The position numbers and the translations under genes are program-made. A stretch of DNA of 64,000 bases from an uncultured Clostridium sp. Its GTDB lineage: Bacteria; Bacillota; Clostridia; Lachnospirales; Lachnospiraceae. A model generated the notes under the pieces. That model had not been told where the DNA came from. It worked only from the letters and a program-made list of their open reading frames with translations, and did not search any database. Every line of letters starts with the position of its first letter. The stretch's first letter is position 1. The DNA is taken from assembly GCA_934438135.1 (NCBI GenBank), contig CAKSBP010000015.1, forward strand, positions 6,988-70,987, given 5' to 3'. Positions 44,042-53,853 of the stretch are shown in pieces.

Positions 44042-46333
44042 ATGAAGATTGGTATTGTAACGTTTAATAGTGCCCACAATTATGGGGCTGTTTTACAGGC
44101 ATGGGCTCTGCAGGAATATTTGAAAGGAGAAGGACACGAACCTTCTATTATTAACTACAGAATTAATGATATTGACAAGCTGTATCGTATATATAAGCCT
44201 AGAAATCCTTATAGGAGCAAAAAGCTTAACAAAGCAGTTCATTGTGCACAGGACGTAAAAGCAAGATTCAGGGACAAAAATAAATATAAGAGATATCATG
44301 CGTTTGAACATTTTATTAATCATACGTTGAATACAACACAGCCGCCAGTTTATAACTTTGGACAGCTGTCAAAAAGAGAATTTGATTTTGATGCGATGAT
44401 CGCAGGAAGTGACCAGATTTGGAACGGAATCTTTACAAAAATGAATCCAGGTTATTTTTTAAACTTTGGACCAAAAAATGCAAAGAGAATTTCTTATGCA
44501 GCAAGTATTGGTAAAGATACCATTTCAGATGTGGAAGCATTACAGTTCCAGAAATTTATTAAAAATTTTGATTATATTTCAGTGCGTGAAGAAAAAGCGA
44601 AAGAACAGGTACAGCGTTTTATTGATGCAGATGTAGAGGTTGTAGTTGATCCCACTCTTCTGCTTCCAAGAGAAAAATACGATGAAATCAAAAAAGATCC
44701 AAAGATTAATCAGGAATATATTTATGTTCACAATGTTCATCTAGTAAAAGTAGATGAGCGTTTAAATGCTATGGCAGAAGAGTTATCAAAGAGAACGGGA
44801 CTTCCAATTGTTCATAACAGACCGGATTATTCCTTTACCAATGAATGTGGAAAATTCTTAGACGGTGGTCCAGAAGAATTTATTGGATGGATTGCAAATG
44901 CACGTTATGTTCTTGCAAATTCTTTTCATGCAACAGTATTCTCTATGATTTATCACAGAGAATTTATTACGATTCCACATTTCCAAAACCCGGATCGTAT
45001 GAGATTTTTCTTAAATTCATTGGGAATTGGAAATCATCTGCTTGCATTACCAGAAGAGTTGCCAGAGGATCTTTCCGGACTTGCCATTGACTATGATGCA
45101 GTAGAAGAAAATAGAAGAAAATTAAGAGAGCGTTCCATTGCCTTCTTAAAACGTGCATTAGATGGAGAAAGTAAAAGCTTGAAAGAAAGAGAACGTACCA
45201 CATATTTTGATTTTGCAGATCCGTATAAGTGCTATGGATGCCGTGCCTGTGAACAGGTCTGTCCAACCCATGCTATTGAGATGGAAGCAGACGCTCAGGG
45301 ATTTATTTATCCAAAAATCATTGACAGTAAATGTATTTACTGTAATGACTGTAAGAAAGTCTGTATTTACGAACATCCATCTTTATTTCACAATGCAGAA
45401 GATAGTAGTGAAATTAAAGTATTTGCGGCGTATAATGAAGACGAAGATACAAAAACAGGATGTGCAGCAGGTGGAGTATTTCCAGCACTTTGTGCACAGG
45501 CAGTTAAAGAAAATGGAGCAGTTGCAGGTGTTTCCATGGACAATGAACAGAATGCAGTGTATACACTGGCAGATACCGAAGAAGGATGCAAAGCATTTCG
45601 TGATGTAAAATATGTAGCAGCAGATAATGCGAAAATTAAACCGGAAGTCAAAAAGCTTCTGGAACAAGGAAAAATGGTTCTATATTCCGGTACACCTTGT
45701 GAAATTGCAGGCTTACGTTCTTATCTGCTAAAAGATTATGAGAATCTGGTTACAGTTGATGTAATGTGCAGTGGTATGGCGTCTCCAGCTGTTTATAAAG
45801 ATTATATGAATACTCTGGTAGAAAAATATCGCTCCAGAATTGAAAGTATTCAGTTTGATAATAAATTCCGTGGTAAAAAGAAAGGTTACTTTATTGTCAC
45901 ATTTGATACTGGTGAAATTCATTTAGAAGAAACCAGAAAAAACAGCTATATGAATAACTATAAAAATAAGAATCTTCAGAGAGCGGCATGTTATACTTGT
46001 GAATTCATGCAGGGAACGAGAAGTGTTTCAGACATTACGCTAGGCAGATTTAAAGGTGCTTCCGTATACTGCGAGGAAATGGATGATATGTATGGTACTT
46101 CCTTTGTTCAAGTGAATACAGAAAAAGGACTCGCATTTTTCCAGAAGGCAGAGAAAAATCTTGTAGTGAAAGAATGTGACACAGAAAATCTTCCAGGTTA
46201 TTTTGAAAAATCTCCAATTAAGTTAACAATGACAAGAAGCAAGTTAATGGAGAAATATAAAGAGGAAGATGATGTCATGAAAGTACTGTATACCTTTAAT
46301 ACAACAAGGAAGCGCAGAAGAAAACGGAAATAA
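44042..46333 (+). CDS. Polysaccharide pyruvyltransferase-ferredoxin-FrhB fusion protein 1
   Basis: A 763-residue three-part fusion. Residues 1-330 are a polysaccharide pyruvyltransferase (CsaB/WcaK family): MKIGIVTFNSAHNYGAVLQA, AGSDQIWNG and ANSFHATVFS are present. A two-cluster ferredoxin domain follows, with Cys397, Cys400, Cys403, Cys407 and Cys431, Cys434, Cys437, Cys441. Residues about 455-763 match the F420 hydrogenase/dehydrogenase beta subunit (FrhB) family, including GCAAGGVFPAL, SGTPCEIAGLRSYL and CYTCEF. FrhB homologues occur in polysaccharide loci of bacteria that lack F420, so the electron carrier is uncertain (a flavin is plausible). The ATG at 44042 is chosen for the family N-terminus. 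A paralogue follows 29 bp later. Confidence 0.88.
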   Translation: MKIGIVTFNSAHNYGAVLQAWALQEYLKGEGHEPSIINYRINDIDKLYRIYKPRNPYRSKKLNKAVHCAQDVKARFRDKNKYKRYHAFEHFINHTLNTTQPPVYNFGQLSKREFDFDAMIAGSDQIWNGIFTKMNPGYFLNFGPKNAKRISYAASIGKDTISDVEALQFQKFIKNFDYISVREEKAKEQVQRFIDADVEVVVDPTLLLPREKYDEIKKDPKINQEYIYVHNVHLVKVDERLNAMAEELSKRTGLPIVHNRPDYSFTNECGKFLDGGPEEFIGWIANARYVLANSFHATVFSMIYHREFITIPHFQNPDRMRFFLNSLGIGNHLLALPEELPEDLSGLAIDYDAVEENRRKLRERSIAFLKRALDGESKSLKERERTTYFDFADPYKCYGCRACEQVCPTHAIEMEADAQGFIYPKIIDSKCIYCNDCKKVCIYEHPSLFHNAEDSSEIKVFAAYNEDEDTKTGCAAGGVFPALCAQAVKENGAVAGVSMDNEQNAVYTLADTEEGCKAFRDVKYVAADNAKIKPEVKKLLEQGKMVLYSGTPCEIAGLRSYLLKDYENLVTVDVMCSGMASPAVYKDYMNTLVEKYRSRIESIQFDNKFRGKKKGYFIVTFDTGEIHLEETRKNSYMNNYKNKNLQRAACYTCEFMQGTRSVSDITLGRFKGASVYCEEMDDMYGTSFVQVNTEKGLAFFQKAEKNLVVKECDTENLPGYFEKSPIKLTMTRSKLMEKYKEEDDVMKVLYTFNTTRKRRRKRK

Positions 46334-46362
46334 CTGCCCAGCGTGTAGAAAAGGAGAATAAT

Positions 46363-48504
46363 ATGAAAATTGGTGTGGTTACGAGTCTTAATCGTCAGAA
46401 TATGACAGAATGCTTAGAGTTATGGGCTTTACAGAAAACACTCCAAAAACGGGGATGCTATGTAAAGATATTGGATGTACAGGATAAAATGATGAACGTA
46501 CCAGCTCAGACAGAGCAGCAGAAAAAAGAATTCCATCATATGTTTCCAAACTATATTCAGATAACAAAGAAGCAGGAATTAAAAGCAGAAGAAGAGAATA
46601 TTCATTCTTTTCTTTTGACAGGAGACTGCATCTGGAACGCAGGCAAAACAGGACTTGCAGGAAAGGCTCTTTTATTACATGGTGTGGAGAAAAAACACGC
46701 ATTTGGAATAGGCGTGCAGGATACGAATCATACCTTTTTTGAAAAACTTTCTCTCAAAAAAGCGTTACAGGAGTTTACAGACATTACAGTGCATACGGAA
46801 AGTACACAGAAATTTTTGAAGAGCACATACGATGTGGATTCAGAAATTATCTGTAGCAGTGCCCTTTTATTAAGAAGAAAAGAGTACAATGAAATAAAAA
46901 TTCCGTGTGAATCCAGAGAAAACTTTATTATTGTAGATCAGAAAAATGATAAGAACCGTCTTTTAGTTGATATTGCAAATAAAGCTTCCAAGGAAACGGG
47001 TTATGCATTTTATCGTATTCGAGGAGGTCAGGAGCTTTCCGCTACTATTTTTCAAAACTGGGCACAGAAGCCAGGAGAGCTCCTTGGTCTGTTTGAAAAA
47101 GCAAAATATGTTATAACTGATAACCATGAAACTCTTTTATGGGCATTAATTTATCAGAGACCATTTTTATTTATAGATTCTAAGAACGAAAGCAAGCAGG
47201 AAAAAGAGATGTTAAAACGTCTGAAACTTTCTGCAAATTATATTACCAGCATGGATGCCTATAAGGGAATTGATAGTTTTAAACTGTTTAATGCCCATAA
47301 TGTTCATAAAAGACTGGAAAGAGAAAAGGGCTATGCATATCAGGTTCTTAACCGGATTACTGGTGTGAAGGAACCAGAAGAGGAATATGTAGATGCACCA
47401 ACCGGCATTTTAAAGAAGGACTGCTGTGGCTGTTATTCCTGTCAGGAAGTATGCCCAGTGGATGCCATTACTATGAAACCGGACAAAGATGGATATTATT
47501 ATCCGGTAGTAAATAGAGACAAATGTATTGACTGCTCATTATGTAAGAAGAGCTGTATTATTCAGGAACCGAAACGTGTTGAATACAAAGAAAATTATCC
47601 AAAGGTAGTTGCTGCCTATAACAAAGATTTAGATACCAGACTTGGAAGTTCTTCCGGAGCCATTTTTCCAGCGTTGGCTAAGTATATTATAGAAAAAAAG
47701 CATGGTTATGTAGCAGGAGTCTGTTATGACGAGGATATGAATGTTGTATCCAGGATTGCAGATAACATGGAAGATGTGAAGAAATTTTATGGTTCTAAGT
47801 ATGCGAAAAGTCAGTTAGACGGAAGTTACCGCAAAATTAAAGAATTATTGAAGGACGGAAATTATGTATTATTCTCAGGACTGCCTTGTGAATGTTCCGG
47901 TTTGCGTTCATTTTTGAAAAAAGACTATGAAAATTTATACATTTGTGAGATAATGTGTCATGCGGCACCATCTACAAAAGTATTTAAGAAATATGTGTCG
48001 TATCTCGAAAAGCGATTTAAGTCAAAGGTAACAAACGTTACTTTCCGACAGAAGAAAAAAGGGTGGTTACCACATCAGACCAGTCTCGTGGTTGAGTTTG
48101 CTGACAGGGAACCTCTACGGGTAGTAAACCGTACCAATAATTATTACAGAGTTTTTGCAAATGATTTAATTGCAAGAGAAAGCTGTACCAGCTGTCGTTT
48201 TACGTACCTTAATAGAGCGGGGGATCTGACTATCGGCGATTTCTGGGGAGTACAGGACATCCATCCAGAAATCTATGATAATAAGGGGACGAGTTTTGTT
48301 TTAATTAATAACAGGCAGGGAATGGATATCTGGAACCAGGTAGAAGATAACTTCGAATGTATAGATTCTACATTGGAGAAAGCATTTAAGAAAAACCATT
48401 CTGAGCCGATTCATTATCGGATAGATAGAGATGAACTTTTAAAACGAATGGAGACAGAACCAATCAACAAGTTACTGGAAGAGTTTAACGACCTAAAAAA
48501 CTAA
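46363..48504 (+). CDS. Pyruvyltransferase-like-ferredoxin-FrhB fusion protein 2 (degenerate N-terminal half)
   Basis: A 713-residue paralogue of the preceding protein with the same order. The N-terminal third begins MKIGVVTSLNRQNMTECLELWAL but has lost typical pyruvyltransferase marks: NYGA is replaced, AGSDQIWNG becomes LTGDCIWNAG, and the ANSFHA segment becomes TDNHETLLWA. The ferredoxin part is complete (Cys355, Cys357, Cys360, Cys364, then CIDCSLCKKSC), and the FrhB part has GSSSGAIFPALAKY, SGLPCECSGLRSFL, CTSCRF and GDLTIGDFWG. The N-terminal domain may be an inactive partner, with the redox part conserved. Its stop TAA directly touches the exporter frame, so the two are coupled. Confidence 0.82.
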   Translation: MKIGVVTSLNRQNMTECLELWALQKTLQKRGCYVKILDVQDKMMNVPAQTEQQKKEFHHMFPNYIQITKKQELKAEEENIHSFLLTGDCIWNAGKTGLAGKALLLHGVEKKHAFGIGVQDTNHTFFEKLSLKKALQEFTDITVHTESTQKFLKSTYDVDSEIICSSALLLRRKEYNEIKIPCESRENFIIVDQKNDKNRLLVDIANKASKETGYAFYRIRGGQELSATIFQNWAQKPGELLGLFEKAKYVITDNHETLLWALIYQRPFLFIDSKNESKQEKEMLKRLKLSANYITSMDAYKGIDSFKLFNAHNVHKRLEREKGYAYQVLNRITGVKEPEEEYVDAPTGILKKDCCGCYSCQEVCPVDAITMKPDKDGYYYPVVNRDKCIDCSLCKKSCIIQEPKRVEYKENYPKVVAAYNKDLDTRLGSSSGAIFPALAKYIIEKKHGYVAGVCYDEDMNVVSRIADNMEDVKKFYGSKYAKSQLDGSYRKIKELLKDGNYVLFSGLPCECSGLRSFLKKDYENLYICEIMCHAAPSTKVFKKYVSYLEKRFKSKVTNVTFRQKKKGWLPHQTSLVVEFADREPLRVVNRTNNYYRVFANDLIARESCTSCRFTYLNRAGDLTIGDFWGVQDIHPEIYDNKGTSFVLINNRQGMDIWNQVEDNFECIDSTLEKAFKKNHSEPIHYRIDRDELLKRMETEPINKLLEEFNDLKN

Positions 48505-48516
48505 ATGGAGAGAGCT

Positions 48517-49296
48517 ATGAAAAAGTATATTGAAAATTTTTTGAAGTACAGGCATTTATTAGGCGAACTCGTAAAAAAGGACATTAAACTAAAGTATAGA
48601 CGTTCCTATCTCGGAATGGTATGGACTCTGATTGAACCTTTACTTACGATGATTGTATTAAGTACCGTATTTAGCAGTTTTTATGGAAGAGACGATAAAA
48701 CATTCCCGGTATTTGTTTTATCAGGAAGGCTTTTATATGCATACTTTGCCAATAGTACAAAAGCATGCATGCGTTCCATTCGAAGTCATAGTGGTATGAT
48801 TAAAAAAGTTTATGTGCCGAAGTATATGTACCCGTTATCCAGCGTGTGTTCAAACTTCATTACTTTTTTAATCTCATTAGTTGTTTTAGTTGGTGTAAGC
48901 ATTGTGCTTAAAGTAAAACCTACTATTTATATTGTTCAGGCAATTATTCCATTGATTTTATTATTTACCATGGCTCTTGGTGTAGGAATGATTTTAGCCA
49001 CGATGTCAGTATTTTTCCGTGACTTAGAATATCTATGGTCAGTAGCACTGATGATTATTATGTATACATCTGCTATTTTCTATGATCCACAGAGAATTAT
49101 TCAGAACGGAAAAGGATGGATTTTAAATATCAATCCACTGTACTCTCTGATTGTAAATTTCCGAAATGCAGTATATTATGGACAGCCAATGGATCATGCC
49201 GCATTCTGTTATACATTAATATTCAGCATGGGAACTTTAATCATGGGAATCTATTTATTTTACAAGAGACAGGATAAATTTATCCTTTATGTATAA
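48517..49296 (+). CDS. ABC-2 polysaccharide/teichoic acid exporter permease (Wzm/TagG type)
   Basis: A 259-residue permease with six predicted helices. LVKKDIKLKYRRSYLGMVWTLIEPLLTMIV at the N-terminus and the final NPLYSLIVNFRNAVYYG are typical for Wzm/TagG/RfbA exporters, which move lipid-linked wall polymers across the membrane. I prefer ATG 48517, with GGAGAG five bases upstream, to the ATG at 48505. The ATPase partner follows 21 bp after it. Position after the TagF-GT fusion indicates a glycerol-phosphate-type polymer as the substrate. Confidence 0.92.
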   Translation: MKKYIENFLKYRHLLGELVKKDIKLKYRRSYLGMVWTLIEPLLTMIVLSTVFSSFYGRDDKTFPVFVLSGRLLYAYFANSTKACMRSIRSHSGMIKKVYVPKYMYPLSSVCSNFITFLISLVVLVGVSIVLKVKPTIYIVQAIIPLILLFTMALGVGMILATMSVFFRDLEYLWSVALMIIMYTSAIFYDPQRIIQNGKGWILNINPLYSLIVNFRNAVYYGQPMDHAAFCYTLIFSMGTLIMGIYLFYKRQDKFILYV

Positions 49297-49317
49297 AAGA
49301 GAAGTTGGAGGTGCATT

Positions 49318-50055
49318 GTGGGTAATGTAGTTGTAAATGTAAAAGATGTTACGATGCGTTATAATATTAGTTCTCAGAAAGTAGACAATCTGAAAGAATA
49401 TTTTATCAAATTCGTAAAAAAAGAAATTATGTACAATGAGTTCCTGGCTTTAAACGATGTCAGCTTTCAGGTAAAAAAAGGCGAGCGTCTTGGAATTCTT
49501 GGACTGAATGGTGCTGGAAAAAGTACACTTTTAAAAGTAATTGCAGGTGTTCAGAAGCCGTCAGAAGGTTCTGTAACTGTAAGGGGAAGGATTGTTCCTC
49601 TGCTGGAGTTAGGAGCTGGATTTGATAAAGAATACACAGGAGCAGAGAATATCTATCTTTATGGAACCGTATTAGGATATTCCAAGGAGTTTATCCGTCA
49701 GAAATACGATGAGATTGTAGAGTTTTCTGAACTGGGGAGTTTTATCAATGTTCCTGTTAAGAATTATTCTTCTGGTATGAAATCACGTCTTGGTTTCGCC
49801 ATCGCAACCGTAGTACAGCCAGATGTACTCATCCTTGATGAAGTACTCGCCGTAGGAGATGCCAAGTTCCGTAAAAAATGCGAAGCAAAAATTCAGACTA
49901 TGTTCGACAGTGGCGTAACCGTATTGTTTGTATCTCATTCCCTTCCACAGGTGAAACGAATCTGTAATAAAGGAATCATTCTAGAACATGGCAGGCTAAT
50001 CGCTCAAGGCGACATAGAAGAAATATCTAAAATCTATGAAGCGAAAACAAAATAA
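49318..50055 (+). CDS. Polysaccharide/teichoic acid exporter ATPase (Wzt/TagH type)
   Basis: A 245-residue ABC ATPase. Walker A is GLNGAGKST, and the polysaccharide-exporter marks LLELGAGFDKEYTGAENIYLYG and VKNYSSGMKSRLGFAIA (signature) precede Walker B VLILDEVLAVGD. It lacks the C-terminal carbohydrate-binding domain found in O-antigen Wzt and the extension of B. subtilis TagH, so substrate choice must lie in the permease or enzymes. The start is GTG at 49318 after GGAGGT. It ends the second wall-polymer operon. Confidence 0.93.
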   Translation: MGNVVVNVKDVTMRYNISSQKVDNLKEYFIKFVKKEIMYNEFLALNDVSFQVKKGERLGILGLNGAGKSTLLKVIAGVQKPSEGSVTVRGRIVPLLELGAGFDKEYTGAENIYLYGTVLGYSKEFIRQKYDEIVEFSELGSFINVPVKNYSSGMKSRLGFAIATVVQPDVLILDEVLAVGDAKFRKKCEAKIQTMFDSGVTVLFVSHSLPQVKRICNKGIILEHGRLIAQGDIEEISKIYEAKTK

Positions 50056-50120
50056 AAATCAAAGGGGGAAGGCTGCCAACAAAGACAGTCTTTCTATATA
50101 ATATAAAGGGAAACGTTAAT

Positions 50121-50166
50121 AGAGGCGTGCAGCCGGAATGAATTTTCATTTCGGCTGCACGCCTCT
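50121..50166 (+). terminator. Strong hairpin between the exporter and the convergent surface gene
   Basis: AGAGGCGTGCAGCCG at 50121-50135 pairs with CGGCTGCACGCCTCT at 50152-50166 with an inner AATG/CATT stem. The following TTTCT is short. It may stop transcription from both directions. Confidence 0.75.
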
Positions 50167-50187
50167 TTCTAACCATGAAGTTATTGA

Positions 50188-52686
50188 TTAAGCCACAATA
50201 GCCGATACCGCTGTATTCAGCATTTTCTGGTTATTCACATCAATAATAGAATTATCATTACCCGGTTTCAAAACAATCGTACTGCCAGCTGTCAGGCTGT
50301 TTTCAAATGTAATTGTAATCGTGTTTCCATTAATAATAGAAGATTTAATTGGAAGCTCCGTATTATTTACAGTAGCAGTATAGCTAATCTTACTAGATGT
50401 ACTTAACGCTGTTCCAAAAGAAAGAACGAATGTTTTGGTGGAAGAGTAAGCGTTTTTGCTGATTACAGATAATGTCTTATTATTGCTTAACGTAATCATA
50501 TTCTGATATTTTTTCATCGTAGTATACGAACCCTTGTATCCTTTGATGCCGGAAATAGTAACCTGATAAGGAACATCCGATTCAATATTATTTGGATTTA
50601 TCTGAAGTTTTACAATAGATGGACAGTTATAATTATTTGCTAATAAAGAAGCAGATAAGATGGTAAGTCCTGAAATATTGTAATTTGATTTATCCAATGC
50701 AGTTGTCGTATCCAGCATATTTGGAAAGGTTACATAAATGTATTCATTATTTGCTCCACCAATCTGAATGCCAGATGGCTGAGGAAGTGCTTCACTGGTA
50801 CTAACAGCTGATTTAGTTACCGTAACACTGACAGCAGCATTTTCATTATAATAACAATCCGTAACGAATTTTGCAGGAATTGTAAAAGTATAATCTGCAA
50901 GTTCTTTAAAAGTATTGCTAAATGTAATAGTTACTGTCTTTCCATTTGCAGAAGCAGTATAAGCATATGGAGTGGAAGCACTGATAACACCATCTAAATT
51001 ACTGGAAGCATTTAATTGTCCAGATACAGAAGAAAGAGTAACAGGACAGTTATAAGTCAGTGTCAGAACAGATTTTCTGTTGCTGGAAACATCCTCTGCA
51101 AGACTGCTTTCTGTAATTGTAGGAAAAACTGCAGGTGCACCAAATGCAACTATCTGTTGTACACTTGTTGTAGTAGTATCTGTATTATATGTGCTGTAGT
51201 TATTTAAAGTAACGGTTACATTTCCTTTCATGCTTAATAAACTAGAATCTGTCATATGATAAATGATTTCTTTTTTATTTGCAGGGTTTACAATTCCTGT
51301 AATGACAGAACTGTTTACAATGGCATATCCAGGAACTTTCATTGTTTTATTGAAGACAGCAACTAAGCTGTTTCCATTTCGATACATATTAGAAAGGGAT
51401 GCCTGTGTCTGTGTTGTTGTGTTGGTATATACCTGAATTGTAAGTGGATAAGGATTGGTTGTATTGTTTGCCAAATCTACAATTCCGTACAATGTAATCT
51501 GAATGGAAATATTCTGATCGATTGTAGGAAGAGAGGAAAGGTCAAGCAGAATGGATTTCTTATCCTCAGAAAGAGTGTAATTGCTCATTGTTGTAAATAA
51601 AGCAGGATTCATCAGACTCTTTCCATCGCTTCGTTTTGGGTTTGTAATTCTTAAGTTCTTGATAGAAACAGGTTCACTGAAGTTCATAGAAACAACCATT
51701 CCACTGTCATCTACCGTACAGCCTAAATAAGTAGGCTTTTCTGTATCCTTCAGAACTTTGATTTCCGAATAAGAAGTTAATGGATAACCAGATTCGGATG
51801 CAATAGAAGCGGAGAGGCTTATCAGATATGAACCGTCAAATACACCAGTATTATGAATGGTTAATGTGGTTTTATCTTCAGAAAGGTTTCCTGTTAAAGT
51901 GCCTAAAGCGCTGGAACCGGAATTTGCAGTAATACCGATATTAGAACTTAAGCTTCCATCTGCATTAATTAGAGTGGAACCATTCATTGGATGATTAAAT
52001 ACTATTTTTAAATCCATGCTGTCAGCCAGAGAACAGTCAGAAATTTGGATAATGGGTTTCTTTATGTAAATGTTTATTGTCTGTTTTACTGGATTGGAAG
52101 GAGCTTTTGCTTTTGTAGCAGTAGCACCAGCACAGACAGTAAGTGTGGTCATACCAGTTTTTAATGGAGTGAAGAGTCCTGTTTTTCCATCAACAGTAGC
52201 TTTTGTGGTGTCGCCTACATAATAACGGATGACATCAGTAGAAGCACTTTTAGTAGAACTACTGACACGTCTGCTTCCGAAGTCATATGTATTTCCCAAT
52301 TCAATGATCTGGGCATTTAAATCTTCATCGATTTTTGCATTGGTAAAATAGATTGCTTTTGCAGGAACCTTAACGGTTATTTTACAGGTAAGCTTTTTTG
52401 TAATATTGCCATGCTTTATAGTACAGGAAATAGTTGCGGTTCCTTTTTTCTGCGCTGTTACAACACCCTTTGAGGAAACTGTTGCAATAGAATTATTGGA
52501 ACTTTTCCATGTAGTTTGGTAAGGGGATGGGGCAGTGGCCTTTAGAGTAAATTTTTTTCCTACACCGCTTATGGTTTTTGTAGAAGTGTTAAGTTTGTAA
52601 GATATAATTGCTGCATGGGTATCAGATACTGGAATAGTCAGTACAAAAACAAGCAGCAGAACCATAACAGCTCTTAGTTTTTTCAT
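50188..52686 (-). CDS. Big_2 Ig-like secreted surface protein
   Basis: An 832-residue exported protein. A signal peptide (KKLRAVMVLLLVFVLTIPVSDTHA, cleavage near residue 25) precedes a Big_2 domain with TTWKSSNNSIATVSSKGVVTAQKKGTATISCTI-type sequence, a second Ig-like unit with IRYYVGDTTKATVDGKTGLF, and then several SbsA/Big_5-like beta-sandwich domains recognised by DxxxMxISFSEPV-type stretches (MVVSMNFSEPVSIKNL; LVAVFNKTMKVPG). No LPXTG, SLH or membrane anchor is visible at the C-terminus (MLNTAVSAIVA). AAGGAGG precedes the ATG. The family is typical of abundant Lachnospiraceae surface proteins; ligand unknown. Confidence 0.82.
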   Translation of the reverse strand: MKKLRAVMVLLLVFVLTIPVSDTHAAIISYKLNTSTKTISGVGKKFTLKATAPSPYQTTWKSSNNSIATVSSKGVVTAQKKGTATISCTIKHGNITKKLTCKITVKVPAKAIYFTNAKIDEDLNAQIIELGNTYDFGSRRVSSSTKSASTDVIRYYVGDTTKATVDGKTGLFTPLKTGMTTLTVCAGATATKAKAPSNPVKQTINIYIKKPIIQISDCSLADSMDLKIVFNHPMNGSTLINADGSLSSNIGITANSGSSALGTLTGNLSEDKTTLTIHNTGVFDGSYLISLSASIASESGYPLTSYSEIKVLKDTEKPTYLGCTVDDSGMVVSMNFSEPVSIKNLRITNPKRSDGKSLMNPALFTTMSNYTLSEDKKSILLDLSSLPTIDQNISIQITLYGIVDLANNTTNPYPLTIQVYTNTTTQTQASLSNMYRNGNSLVAVFNKTMKVPGYAIVNSSVITGIVNPANKKEIIYHMTDSSLLSMKGNVTVTLNNYSTYNTDTTTTSVQQIVAFGAPAVFPTITESSLAEDVSSNRKSVLTLTYNCPVTLSSVSGQLNASSNLDGVISASTPYAYTASANGKTVTITFSNTFKELADYTFTIPAKFVTDCYYNENAAVSVTVTKSAVSTSEALPQPSGIQIGGANNEYIYVTFPNMLDTTTALDKSNYNISGLTILSASLLANNYNCPSIVKLQINPNNIESDVPYQVTISGIKGYKGSYTTMKKYQNMITLSNNKTLSVISKNAYSSTKTFVLSFGTALSTSSKISYTATVNNTELPIKSSIINGNTITITFENSLTAGSTIVLKPGNDNSIIDVNNQKMLNTAVSAIVA

Positions 52687-52909
52687 AATAAATCCTCCTT
52701 TAATTATTCTATTTGTAACCTATATTGTAGCATAATATTTTACGGTGTCAAAGTTATATTCAATACATTAGTGTAATTATCATGTTATTTGTGATAAAAC
52801 TCATATTGAAGATTCTTAATCCAATGATTATAATAATAATGGGAGGACATATACAAGGACTGAAATCTATTTTACCTGAGACTGAAAAAAGAGAAAAGGG
52901 GATGCTGAA

Positions 52910-53797
52910 ATGACAGATAAAGAAGTATTAAAGCAAAAAGCGGCACCAGTAATACAGCTTCTGAATGCTTGTCCTTATGGTGAACCAATTCCATCTGATT
53001 GGAAAGCACCAGAGGAGTTTAACTTTGAAAAATTTTCCGTACATAATATACCAATAGAACACCTTAGTTCGAAAGAAAATCCGAATGGAAAAACGGTTTT
53101 TCAAATTCACGGCGGGGGTTTTTTATATCCATATTTAGATGCTTATAGAGAGGTCGCATGCAGCTATTCAAAAGCAGCAGGAGGGGCAGATGTATACAGT
53201 TTAGACTATCGTGTAGCACCAAAGGATAAATATCCGGCAGCATTAGATGATTGTGTGGCGGTATATCAATGGCTTCTAGAGCATAAGACTGAAGCGAATG
53301 ATTTGATTATCGTTGGAGATTCAGCAGGAGGAAATTTAGTACTTGCATTAACACTTAAGATTAAGGATATGGGAATCCCTTTACCAAAGGCCGTCATTGC
53401 ACTTTCGCCTTGGGCATGTCTGGATTCGGAGTACGGTACAAAGAAAACACAATGTGATAGCGATATTATTCTTGGAACGACAGGAGTAAAAATTGGAAAA
53501 GTCGTTTTTGATACAGATTTTTATATTGATAAAGAAGATTATAAGAAACCATATGTTTCACCAGTGTATGGAAACTATGAAGGGTTTCCGGATTTACTGC
53601 TGCAGGCAGGAGGCGTGGAACTATTATTAGGTGATGTACAGGGGGTAGCAAAAGCTGCCAGGGAAGCAGGAGTAAACTGCCAGTTTACAGTTTATGAAGG
53701 AATGTCACATGATTTTCAGTTATTTCTATCTGACATTGAAGAATCACAACAGGCATGGAAAGAACTTTCGGAATTTATGGTAAAAGAATTTAAGTAA
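52910..53797 (+). CDS. Alpha/beta hydrolase of the hormone-sensitive lipase family
   Basis: A 295-residue esterase-type enzyme. The oxyanion motif HGGGF is at residues 67-71, the nucleophile is Ser138 in GDSAGG, and the catalytic histidine is His267 in GMSHDF; an aspartate before LLLGDVQG-type sequence can complete the triad. It is cytoplasmic (no signal peptide). Such enzymes deacetylate or cleave short-chain esters; the real substrate is unknown. It has a GGGGATG-type ribosome site and is convergent with the TetR gene, which may not control it. Confidence 0.9.
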   Translation: MTDKEVLKQKAAPVIQLLNACPYGEPIPSDWKAPEEFNFEKFSVHNIPIEHLSSKENPNGKTVFQIHGGGFLYPYLDAYREVACSYSKAAGGADVYSLDYRVAPKDKYPAALDDCVAVYQWLLEHKTEANDLIIVGDSAGGNLVLALTLKIKDMGIPLPKAVIALSPWACLDSEYGTKKTQCDSDIILGTTGVKIGKVVFDTDFYIDKEDYKKPYVSPVYGNYEGFPDLLLQAGGVELLLGDVQGVAKAAREAGVNCQFTVYEGMSHDFQLFLSDIEESQQAWKELSEFMVKEFK

Positions 53798-53811
53798 TAG
53801 AATGGAAAAGG

Positions 53812-53853
53812 AAAAACCATTGTGTAGATGATTAATCGATACAATGGTTTTTT
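53812..53853. terminator. Bidirectional terminator between esterase and TetR genes
   Basis: AAAAACCATTGT at 53812-53823 pairs with ACAATGGTTTTT at 53841-53852. Both outer flanks are A/T runs, so it can serve both convergent genes. The TetR stop lies inside it. Confidence 0.85.
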
